DNA from: a bacterium
GTDB taxonomy: Bacteria; Actinomycetota; Actinomycetes; Actinomycetales; Actinomycetaceae
Direction of reading: 5' to 3'
Assembly: GCA_030544165.1 (NCBI GenBank)
Contig: JAUNRP010000132.1
Span: 1 to 5,861, forward strand
DNA length: 5,861 bases
Positions 1 through 5,252 of this stretch are shown in pieces; the first letter of the stretch is position 1; the number at the start of each line of letters is the position of its first letter. The notes under the pieces were generated by a model. It worked only from the letters and a program-made list of their open reading frames with translations. It did not search any database and was not told where the DNA came from. The translations under genes were made by a program, and so were the position numbers.

Positions 1-56
1 CAATCCACTGACCAACCCACTCACCAGACTTCCCCAACCCCCGAAAGGACCTCCGA

Positions 57-1103
57 ATGAAGATCGGCTTCGTTGTCAACGATGTGATGACCGAGAAGCA
101 CACCTACACCACCACCCGCCTCGCGATGGCCGCCTCCCAGCGGGACCACGAGGCGTGGCTGATCGGGCTCGGCGATTTCGGCTACGAGCCGGACGGCACC
201 CTCTCCGCCCGTGCGCGCGGCGCGGACCACGAGAAGAGCTACCGGTCGCTGGAGCGCTACCTCGAGGATGTGCAGAAGCCGGATGAGGACCAGCTCATCT
301 CGCTCTCGGACTTCGATGTGGTGATGATGCGCGCCGATCCCGCCGATGACGCCACCGAGCACCCCTGGGCCAACACGGCCGGGGTGGCGTTCGGGCACCT
401 GATGGCCGCAGCGGGCGTGCTCGTGGTCAACGATCCGGTGCACCTCGCCGGCGCCCTCTCCAAGGCCTACTTCCAGCACTTCCCGGAGGCGGTCCGCCCC
501 CGCACCCTCATCTCCCGCGATGAGGACCACATCCGCGAGTTCGTGGACGAGCTCGGCGGCAAGGCCGTGCTCAAGCCGCTGCAGGGCTCGGGCGGTTCGG
601 GCGTGTTCATGGTGAACAAGAAGGAGTCGCCCAACCTCGCCCAGATCGTGGAGGCCATCGCCCGCGACGGTTACGTGGTGGTCCAGGAGTACCTCGAGGA
701 CGCCAAGGAGGGGGACGTGCGCATGTTCGTCATGAACGGCTCACCCCTGAAGGTGGACGGCGAGTACGCCGCCTTCCGCCGCAAGTCCGAGACCGAGGAC
801 ATCCGCTCCAACATGTCCGCCGGCGGCAAGGCCCAGAAGGCCGAGGTCACGCGGGAGATGCTGGAGATGGTGGAGATCGTGAAGCCCAAGCTCCAGGCGG
901 ACGGCATGTTCCTCGTGGGCCTGGACATCGTGGGCGACAAGCTCATGGAGGTCAACGTCTTCTCCCCCGGCGGCCTCGGCTCGTGCGAGGCGCTGTACGG
1001 CGTGAACTTCGCGCCCGCCGTGATCGAGGACCTCGAGCGCAAGATGTCCGTCAAGGAGCACTACGGCGCCGAGCTCAGCAACGTCCGGATGGCAACGCTC
1101 TAG
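57..1103 (+). CDS. gshB: Glutathione synthase (GshB-type ATP-grasp ligase)
   Basis: Predicted cytosolic ATP-dependent ligase that joins gamma-glutamylcysteine and glycine to make glutathione. The 348 residues are close to the usual GshB length (about 310-350). Visible GshB/ATP-grasp signatures in order: MRADPADD at 91-98; VVNDP at 123-127 followed by SKAYF at 135-139; the ATP-binding VLKPLQGSGGSGVF at 171-184; VVVQEYL at 207-213; GDVRMF at 219-224; NMSAGG at 252-257; LVGLDIVG at 286-293; and the metal-binding EVNVFSPGG at 298-306. No key motif is missing. The start is ATG 57, preceded by GAAAGGA at 43-49 with a 7-nt gap. Its promoter lies at or beyond the window edge, so it may be the last gene of an upstream operon. 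Actinobacteria usually use mycothiol, so a GshB homologue is notable. No gamma-glutamylcysteine ligase (GshA) lies in the window, so the acceptor could be another gamma-glutamyl compound. The family call is secure; the exact substrate is less so. Confidence 0.9.
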   Translation: MKIGFVVNDVMTEKHTYTTTRLAMAASQRDHEAWLIGLGDFGYEPDGTLSARARGADHEKSYRSLERYLEDVQKPDEDQLISLSDFDVVMMRADPADDATEHPWANTAGVAFGHLMAAAGVLVVNDPVHLAGALSKAYFQHFPEAVRPRTLISRDEDHIREFVDELGGKAVLKPLQGSGGSGVFMVNKKESPNLAQIVEAIARDGYVVVQEYLEDAKEGDVRMFVMNGSPLKVDGEYAAFRRKSETEDIRSNMSAGGKAQKAEVTREMLEMVEIVKPKLQADGMFLVGLDIVGDKLMEVNVFSPGGLGSCEALYGVNFAPAVIEDLERKMSVKEHYGAELSNVRMATL

Positions 1104-1125
1104 CCCGGCCCGCGCAGCAGGCGGG

Positions 1126-1278
1126 GCGACGGCGGCACTCAGGGTGCGTCGTCGGGGAGGCCTTGCGTTGGGTGCGCCGACGGCGGAACTCAGGTTGCGT
1201 CGTCGGGGAACCTCTGCGGGGGGTGAGGCGGGAGCGGGGCTCAGGTGGCGTCGTCGACGAGCTTGTTGCGCGCGTCCC
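1126..1278. repeat. 51-bp tandem repeat, about three copies, with hairpins
   Basis: Three units with an exact 51-bp period start near 1126, 1177 and 1228. The core GCGTCGTCG recurs at 1146, 1197 and 1248, each time preceded by CTCAGG. Units 1 and 2 are close copies; unit 3 is diverged. Each of the first two units contains a short hairpin. In unit 2, CCGACGGCG (1177-1185) pairs with CGTCGTCGG (1198-1206) across a 12-nt loop, giving 9 bp including one G-T wobble. Unit 1 forms 8 bp in the same way. Unit 3 overlaps the last codons and stop of the minus-strand MpaB-like gene. The array lies between convergent genes, so it may act as a two-way terminator, although no T tract follows the stems. Confidence 0.8.
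1177..1206. terminator. Possible bidirectional terminator hairpin in the tandem repeat
   Basis: A 9-bp stem (1177-1185 with 1198-1206, one G-T wobble) with a 12-nt loop lies between the convergent ends of the gshB-like gene (stop at 1103) and the MpaB-like gene (stop at 1241). A weaker 8-bp version sits one repeat earlier (about 1127-1155). Neither stem has a T tract. Many actinobacterial terminators lack one, but the call then rests mostly on position. A 5-bp stem at 1109-1125 just after the gshB stop is too short to call. Confidence 0.35.
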
Positions 1279-2137
1279 CGAGCGCCCACGCGACCGCCGT
1301 GGTGGAGAGGTGGCCGAGGGGGCGGCGGGCGAGTGCGTCGGTGAGGCGGTTGGTGGACAGGCCGAGGAGGCGGCGCGCGGTGCCGGGCAGGATTGCGACG
1401 GCGCCGGCGGCGAGCATGCGGTAGCCGGGCGCGAGGGCGGGGGGCAGGGGCGGGTTGTGGATGAGGAGGTCGATGACGTCCTCCGTGGCCTCGCCGTACT
1501 CGAGTTCGCCGCCGTAGGAGGAGAGGGTCTGCTGGAGGCCCTCGTACGTGGTGGGCGGGGCGGTGACGCCGAGGAGGCGCGCGGAGATGGCGGACTGCTC
1601 GACGTAGGTGTCGCGCTCGGCGGGCGTGAGGGTGCCGGTGCCGTAGACCTGGTAGGCGGAGAGGAACGAATCGATCTCGGCGCAGTGGACCCAGGTCAGG
1701 AGGTGGGGATCGGAGGCGGCGTAGGCACGGCCGTCGGGGAGGTGGCCGGAGATGCGCGCGTGGATGGAGCGGACGCGGGCGATCATGGCCTCCGCGTCCG
1801 GGATGGTGGCGAAGGTGGTGGTGGCCACGTAGTCGGCGGTGCGTTGGAGGCGGCCCCAGGGGTCATCGCGGTAGCCGGAGTGGCCGGCCACGCCCGCCAT
1901 CGCGAGCGGGTGGAGGGACTGGAGGAGGAGGGCGCGGATGCCGCCCACGTACATGGAGCCGTTGCCGTTCACGCGGGCGATCGGATCCTCCCTGGTGAAC
2001 CAGCGCTCGCCGGGCTTGCGCCAGATCCGGTCCTCGCGCTCGTTCGCGTCGGGCCCGGCCACGCGGGAGCGGAGGGCGTGGGCGAGGGCGGCGCGGGGGG
2101 AGGTGGGGGGCGTGGGGGTGGCGGCTTCGGCGGGCAT
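1241..2137 (-). CDS. Oxygenase MpaB family protein (DUF2236, Lcp/MpaB-like)
   Basis: A 298-aa protein of the DUF2236 family, which includes fungal MpaB (oxidative side-chain cleavage in mycophenolate synthesis) and the bacterial latex-clearing protein Lcp; characterised members bind haem b. Family-type blocks: RVNGNGSMYVGGIRALLLQ (55-73); SLHPLAMAGVAGHSGYRDDPWGR (74-96) with His76 and His86; RT at 99-100; IHARISG (125-131); YAASDPHLLTWVHCAEIDSFL (139-159) with His145 and His151; and LTPAERDTYVEQ (170-181). These histidines are candidate haem or active-site residues, but the axial ligand cannot be assigned by eye. There is no signal peptide, unlike secreted Lcp, so it is probably intracellular; the substrate is unknown. 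The frame stays open upstream to 2578, but that extension runs antisense across the next gene. ATG 2135-2137 is the sensible start: it lies in the divergent gap and just after a -10-like GATACT. The stop codon lies within a copy of the 51-bp repeat. Confidence 0.85.
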   Translation of the reverse strand: MPAEAATPTPPTSPRAALAHALRSRVAGPDANEREDRIWRKPGERWFTREDPIARVNGNGSMYVGGIRALLLQSLHPLAMAGVAGHSGYRDDPWGRLQRTADYVATTTFATIPDAEAMIARVRSIHARISGHLPDGRAYAASDPHLLTWVHCAEIDSFLSAYQVYGTGTLTPAERDTYVEQSAISARLLGVTAPPTTYEGLQQTLSSYGGELEYGEATEDVIDLLIHNPPLPPALAPGYRMLAAGAVAILPGTARRLLGLSTNRLTDALARRPLGHLSTTAVAWALGDARNKLVDDAT

Positions 2138-2143
2138 ACCAGC

Positions 2144-2173
2144 AGTATCCCGCGTGCGGCTGGGAGGTGTCTG
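2144..2173 (-). promoter_or_regulatory. Candidate promoter of the MpaB-like gene, probably leaderless
   Basis: Read on the minus strand, CAGACA (2173-2168; four of six matches to TTGACA) is followed after 18 nt by GATACT (2149-2144; four of six matches to TATAAT). Six nt then separate the -10 box from the A of the start codon at 2137. That places the likely transcription start at the ATG itself, as in the leaderless mRNAs common in actinobacteria. The lack of a well-placed Shine-Dalgarno sequence just upstream agrees with this. Confidence 0.45.
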
Positions 2174-2188
2174 GGACAGCGGATTTCC

Positions 2189-2217
2189 TTGAAGGCGGCC
2201 GCCTGCCGCCCTAGCGT
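2189..2217 (+). promoter_or_regulatory. Candidate promoter of the DUF6507-like/hydrolase operon
   Basis: TTGAAG (2189-2194) and TAGCGT (2212-2217) are separated by exactly 17 nt and fit the actinobacterial TTGAC/TAnnnT pattern. The predicted transcription start is near 2224, giving a leader of about 25 nt that holds the strong Shine-Dalgarno sequence of the first gene. It lies back to back with the minus-strand promoter of the MpaB-like gene, so the two transcripts would diverge from one short region. Confidence 0.55.
2193..2204. promoter_or_regulatory. 12-bp perfect palindrome in the promoter spacer (possible operator)
   Basis: AGGCGGCCGCCT equals its own reverse complement. It overlaps the last two bases of the proposed -35 box and fills much of the 17-nt spacer, where a bound dimeric repressor would block RNA polymerase. 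An overlapping inverted repeat, GGCGGC (2194-2199) with GCCGCC (2205-2210), is also present. G+C-only palindromes arise often by chance in such genomes, so the regulatory role is only inferred from position. Confidence 0.3.
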
Positions 2218-2248
2218 GGGGAATCCAGACCTGCGCGAGGAGGGGCAC

Positions 2249-2605
2249 ATGGACGAGTGGGTTCTCGATGAGGCGGCCGCGCTCGGCGCCATCTCCCGGG
2301 CCGACGGATCCGTGGAGGACGCGCAGGCCCACATCACGGGCCTCCCCGGGGAGTTCTCCGGCGTCCCGAGCAGCGTCACCGCCTCCCGTGTGGCCGGCCC
2401 ACTCCGCGAGTGGTTCCAGTCCCAGGTCCAGCCCGCACTCCAGGTGGCCTCGGTCCGCGCGGACAACGCCACGGGTGGCGCACGCGAGGTGGTGACCATC
2501 CTGGAGCAGGCCGATCAGGCGATGGCGGCAGAGGCGGAGGCCGAGGCGAACCAGTTGGTGTGGGACGCGATGGAGCACGCGACTCGTGGGATGAGCCAGG
2601 AATGA
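2249..2605 (+). CDS. Small helical protein, DUF6507/WXG100-like (ESX-type) partner
   Basis: A 118-aa protein with no signal peptide or membrane segment. Its size and plan (two amphipathic alpha-helices, about residues 18-34 and 43-110, joined by a Gly/Pro turn LPGEFSGVP at 32-40, with an Ala/Glu-rich C-terminal helix) resemble the DUF6507 and WXG100 families linked to type VII (ESX) secretion. A true WXG motif is missing; the nearest is EWF at 54-56. A WDAME segment at 105-109 sits where ESX substrates carry YxxxD/E, but this likeness is weak. ATG 2249 is chosen over the long upstream extension because AGGAGG (2238-2243) lies 5 nt before it and a good promoter lies just upstream. Its TGA overlaps the start of a 25-codon ORF by ATGA, which ties it to the hydrolase gene. 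It may act as a secretion partner or chaperone of the hydrolase. The family call is by pattern memory and not a search. Confidence 0.75.
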   Translation: MDEWVLDEAAALGAISRADGSVEDAQAHITGLPGEFSGVPSSVTASRVAGPLREWFQSQVQPALQVASVRADNATGGAREVVTILEQADQAMAAEAEAEANQLVWDAMEHATRGMSQE

Positions 2606-2679
2606 GCGGGGGTGGGCCAGTCATGAGCCGGGGGAAGCCGCAGACCGGGCCGGGGGCGGACGGGGGGCCGGGCTCATGA
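2602..2679 (+). CDS. 25-codon mini-ORF bridging two genes by ATGA overlaps
   Basis: It encodes 25 residues rich in Gly, Pro and Ser, with no recognisable domain and no hydrophobic segment. Its ATG (2602-2604) overlaps the stop of the DUF6507-like gene, and its TGA (2677-2679) overlaps the hydrolase start at 2676, each by ATGA. AGGA directly before its ATG is too close to be an ideal ribosome binding site, so it would be started by ribosomes finishing the previous gene. An in-frame second ATG is at 2623. The more likely role is a leader that keeps ribosomes moving through the hairpin over the hydrolase start, rather than a functional peptide. It could also be a chance frame. Confidence 0.35.
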   Translation: MSGGGPVMSRGKPQTGPGADGGPGS

Positions 2680-2680
2680 C
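2620..2680 (+). promoter_or_regulatory. 10-bp perfect stem enclosing the hydrolase start codon
   Basis: GTCATGAGCC (2620-2629) and GGCTCATGAC (2671-2680) are perfect reverse complements separated by 41 nt. In the mRNA, the hydrolase ATG (2676-2678) would be paired inside the 3' arm and its only purine-rich ribosome site, the G6 run at 2662-2667, would be in the loop. The 3' arm can also pair partly with ATGAGC at 2591 and 2602, giving alternative folds. Ribosomes reading the mini-ORF would open the stem and stop exactly on the hydrolase start. The inverted repeat is seen directly; the coupling role is inferred. Confidence 0.55.
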
Positions 2681-4637
2681 GTTCGATACCGCGAAGATCG
2701 ACGCCATCCCCAGTGGGAGCGTGCTGTCCACGGCGTGGGCCGCCTTCACCTCCGCGGTGGGGGACGTGAAGTCGGACCTCGTCCGGGGCAAGGACCACTT
2801 CTCAGGGCTCCGGGCCCACGTGAACTTCGGTGGGCACTGGCAGGAGTTCTTCAGCGCCATGGACGAGCCCGTGAACATTGCGGGAAAGGTCTCGGACACC
2901 GTCTCCGAACTCGGCACCGCAGTGGGCACGTTCGCCGAGACCCTCGATGAGCTCGTGCAGAGACGGGGCGTGGCGCACGAGGCGATCGCGGGTTGGCATT
3001 CGAGGTGGGATGGGCGGGAGGACCTCTGGTTCTGGGAGGTGATCAGCCGTTCTGATGCGAAGACGATGGTGGAGCGGCGGATCTTCGGGATCGAGATCGA
3101 CTACAAACATGCCGAGGACAGGTTCATCCGCGCCATCGAGCGGTCACAGGTGGACGGCGTGGACGCCGTCGCCCTCCACTACCCCGGCGGCAACTCGGGC
3201 ACCCGGGCGGAGCGTGCACGCTCCCTCGCGCAGGGACTCCACGATGGCACGTCACCCACCCCCCGCCAGGACTTCAAGGAACTGCAGCAACTTCTCGGCG
3301 GGATGAGCCCCCGCGAGATCGAGGAGCTCGCCGCCCAGATGCCGCGCCTCCCGCTGGTGATCCCGCCCCTCGGGACGGATCCCGCGGCGAACCGCTCCTG
3401 GTGGGAGCACCTGAGCGAGGCCCAACGCGAGGCCCTCACCCAGAAGGCGCCAGGGCTCGTGGGAAACCTGGAGGGCCTCACCTATGCGGACCGCTCGGCG
3501 GCGAACGTGCTGAACCTGGAACTGATGCTCAAGTGGACCCGGGAGCAGCAGGCCGGGATCCGCGACTACGGCCTCACCGAGGCCCAGATGGCGGGATTCG
3601 CCACCATCCACCGCACCTATATGGTCTACGGCGCGGACCTCAGCGATGTCCCGGATGCGTGGGCGCAGAGCGGCCCCGGATCCCAGATCGCCAGCTTCGA
3701 TCCCAATCACGAGCCGAAGGCGGCTGTGGTGATGGGGGACCTGGACGTGGCCCAGCACCAGTCCTGGTACATCCCCGGAATGTCCAGCACAGCCGCCACC
3801 ATGGACGGCCTCTTCTCGGATGCGCAGGGGATCTTCAAGGAGATGCACCGCACCGGAACGGGGCCCATCTCGGACGTCGCGATGGTGGCGTGGATGGGGT
3901 ACGACGCCCCGCCCTTCATCTTCTTCGATGAGAATCAGGGAGGGGACACCCAGGTCATCCGAAACGAGCTCGCCCGCAACGGCGGGGAGCGGCTGCGCTA
4001 CGCGCTCGAGGGCGCCGCCTATGCGAATTCCCAGAGCCCAGATCCGGACCGGAACGTCACCGTGATCGGCCACTCCTACGGCACACCCACCGCCGCGTAC
4101 GCGCTCGCCCACGAGAGCGTGGAGGTGGATCAGGCGATCTTCTTCGGCTCCGTGGGGATTCCGGACGAGGCCGGCGCCACCGCGAACGATCTCGCGGGAG
4201 TGGCCAGGGACGCGAACGGCCAGGCCAACGTCTACTCGGCCACCGCGAATGCGGACTGGCCGGCACGCACGGCCATATTCGGCACGGGCACCCCGGTGGG
4301 AGATCCCGGCGGCCGAACCGATCCCACCAGCGGAGGGTACGGCTCCAAGGTGTTCTCCGTGGAGGGCAATGGTGAGCTGCCCGGCCGCTCCGTGGAGGGG
4401 CACTACGGGATCGGCTTCGAGAGCAACGCCCCGTGGGCCACTCCGGTCGGTCACGGCTACGCGGATGAGGGCACCCAGTCCCTCCACTCCATGGGCCTGA
4501 TCGCGCTCGGGCGTGGAGACGAGGTGCCCACCTACCAGGAGGCCGAGTACCACCAGCAGCGGTACGAGTTCTGGCGGGTGCCGATCTTCATGCCGAAGGA
4601 GAACCAGTACACCAATCCCCCGATCATGGAGGACTAA
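2676..4637 (+). CDS. DUF1023 alpha/beta hydrolase with ESX/LXG-like N-terminus
   Basis: A 653-aa predicted serine hydrolase. The N-terminal part (about 1-130) is helical and WXG100/LXG-like (STAWAAFTSAVGDVKSDL near 18-35, GGHWQEFFSAM near 51-61), with a Trp cluster at 107, 111, 118 and 120. A linker of about 130-340 follows. From about 340 it matches the DUF1023 alpha/beta hydrolase pattern: AAVVMGDLD (349-357), WYIPGMSST (364-372, oxyanion region), WMGYDAPP (406-413), and the nucleophile elbow GHSYG with Ser467. Asp527 and His593 (in GHGYADEGTQSLHSMG) are likely partners, so the triad looks intact. The real substrate is unknown; lipase or esterase activity on an envelope lipid is a reasonable guess. 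There is no Sec signal, so any export would go through a type VII route. The start is the first ATG of the frame and overlaps the mini-ORF stop. The ribosome site is only a G-run (2662-2667) inside a stable fold. It is followed after 2 nt by the 157-aa gene. Confidence 0.85.
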   Translation: MTFDTAKIDAIPSGSVLSTAWAAFTSAVGDVKSDLVRGKDHFSGLRAHVNFGGHWQEFFSAMDEPVNIAGKVSDTVSELGTAVGTFAETLDELVQRRGVAHEAIAGWHSRWDGREDLWFWEVISRSDAKTMVERRIFGIEIDYKHAEDRFIRAIERSQVDGVDAVALHYPGGNSGTRAERARSLAQGLHDGTSPTPRQDFKELQQLLGGMSPREIEELAAQMPRLPLVIPPLGTDPAANRSWWEHLSEAQREALTQKAPGLVGNLEGLTYADRSAANVLNLELMLKWTREQQAGIRDYGLTEAQMAGFATIHRTYMVYGADLSDVPDAWAQSGPGSQIASFDPNHEPKAAVVMGDLDVAQHQSWYIPGMSSTAATMDGLFSDAQGIFKEMHRTGTGPISDVAMVAWMGYDAPPFIFFDENQGGDTQVIRNELARNGGERLRYALEGAAYANSQSPDPDRNVTVIGHSYGTPTAAYALAHESVEVDQAIFFGSVGIPDEAGATANDLAGVARDANGQANVYSATANADWPARTAIFGTGTPVGDPGGRTDPTSGGYGSKVFSVEGNGELPGRSVEGHYGIGFESNAPWATPVGHGYADEGTQSLHSMGLIALGRGDEVPTYQEAEYHQQRYEFWRVPIFMPKENQYTNPPIMED

Positions 4638-4643
4638 CCATGA
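4624..4643 (+). promoter_or_regulatory. Small hairpin across the ribosome site and start of the 157-aa gene
   Basis: TCATGG (4624-4629) and CCATGA (4638-4643) are perfect reverse complements with an 8-nt loop. The GGAGG ribosome site (4628-4632) is partly in the 5' arm and loop, and the ATG is in the 3' arm. Ribosomes finishing the hydrolase would melt it, which would couple the two genes. Six base pairs can easily occur by chance. Confidence 0.3.
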
Positions 4644-5113
4644 CGCCCGATGATGCCCTGGACCTCGCGCTCGCGGCCCTCGTGGAGGGGTGCGACTTCC
4701 TCGATGTGCCGATCGAGCAGTGGATCCGCCTGGAGGGGCTGCCGTTCGATCCGGACGAGCCCGTCCGATACCTCCCCGTGCCCTGCTGGGGCGGAGAGGA
4801 GCCGCGCCCCGAGCCACCGATCGTCCGCCACGCCATCGACATCATCGGCCCGGGCGCCTCGGACCCCGATTCCACGGTGGCACGCTTCTCCGAGCTGCGT
4901 GCCGCCACCGGGTGGCAGGACGTGGGCGGCTACGCCTCGGGGTCCGGAGAAACCCGTGTGGCCGCCCGCTACTTCCAGAGCGAGGACGGCGTGCGCCACG
5001 GGGTGGTGGCCAATCCTGCACGGGTGACCCAGGTGGCGAGCTCGCCCTGCTTCGAGGGAGAGCCCTACGTGGACCCTGCCGACGGCGAGGGCACCTGGCG
5101 CGCCAGCCGCTGA
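4640..5113 (+). CDS. Unrecognised 157-aa acidic protein, last gene of the hydrolase operon
   Basis: No family was recognised. The protein is acidic and soluble, with no signal peptide, lipobox or membrane helix. It has a helical N-terminus (about 3-17), a Pro-rich stretch at 53-60, and a C-terminal half with GWQDVGGYASGSGETRVAARYF (91-112) and ASSPCF (133-138). It has three Cys (18, 49, 137). The alternation of Gly turns and hydrophobic strands in the second half suggests a beta-rich fold, loosely like small actinobacterial lipoproteins but without their anchor. The ATG lies 2 nt after the hydrolase stop, and GGAGG (4628-4632), inside the last codons of the hydrolase, is 7 nt upstream, so the two are almost surely co-translated. 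Being last in a cassette with a secreted-type hydrolase, it could be an immunity protein or a chaperone; that is inference only. No hairpin follows the stop directly. Confidence 0.75.
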   Translation: MTPDDALDLALAALVEGCDFLDVPIEQWIRLEGLPFDPDEPVRYLPVPCWGGEEPRPEPPIVRHAIDIIGPGASDPDSTVARFSELRAATGWQDVGGYASGSGETRVAARYFQSEDGVRHGVVANPARVTQVASSPCFEGEPYVDPADGEGTWRASR

Positions 5114-5176
5114 GCCCGCCCCGTACATTCCACTGACCCCCTGACGGAACCCGCGCCGCCACCCAGGGTGAGGAAA

Positions 5177-5252
5177 ACGGAGGCGTCGTCGTCGAGACGT
5201 GACCCGCGCCGCAACGAGCGCGGGGGCGCGGGCCACGGAGGCGTCGTCGTCG
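5177..5252. repeat. Two 18-bp direct repeats, 58 bp apart
   Basis: ACGGAGGCGTCGTCGTCG occurs at 5177-5194 and again, identical, at 5235-5252. Similarity does not continue beyond the 18 bp. The core GGCGTCGTCG is close to the GCGTCGTCG core of the 51-bp tandem repeat at 1126-1278, so both may belong to one intergenic repeat family. The second copy reaches to 18 bp before the start of the next gene. Confidence 0.7.
5203..5232 (+). terminator. G+C-rich hairpin between the two repeat copies, possible terminator
   Basis: CCCGCGCC (5203-5210) pairs perfectly with GGCGCGGG (5225-5232) across a 14-nt loop. It lies 89 nt after the stop of the 157-aa gene and 38 nt before the next gene, so it could end the hydrolase operon transcript. 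There is no T tract, and the distance from the stop codon is longer than usual. Confidence 0.4.

Noticed and set aside
57..1103. RimK-type glutamate ligase or D-Ala-D-Ala ligase as an alternative call for the ATP-grasp gene
   Set aside because: The MRxDP, VVNDP and EVNVFSPGG segments are the GshB pattern and not that of those ligases.
1109..1125. Short hairpin right after the gshB stop as terminator
   Set aside because: Only five base pairs (CCCGC with GCGGG) with no T tract, which is common by chance at this G+C content.
741..1289. Minus-strand open frame with 17-residue repeats starting RRR
   Set aside because: The repeats only reflect the 51-bp DNA repeat, whose length is a multiple of three. 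The rest is antisense to gshB and has no family pattern.
983..2248. Long upstream extension of the DUF6507-like reading frame
   Set aside because: It overlaps the end of gshB and is antisense to the whole MpaB-like gene. The peptide is low-complexity Gly/Arg/Ala text with no family pattern, while a strong ribosome site and promoter mark the start at 2249.
2138..2578. N-terminal extension of the MpaB-like frame on the minus strand
   Set aside because: It would cover the divergent promoter region and most of the DUF6507-like gene. The DUF2236 pattern is complete from the start at 2137.
3252..4817. 521-codon open frame on the minus strand
   Set aside because: It is antisense to the hydrolase and rich in Gly, Arg, Val and His as expected for a shadow of G+C-rich coding DNA. 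No domain is visible and the plus frame has clear catalytic motifs.
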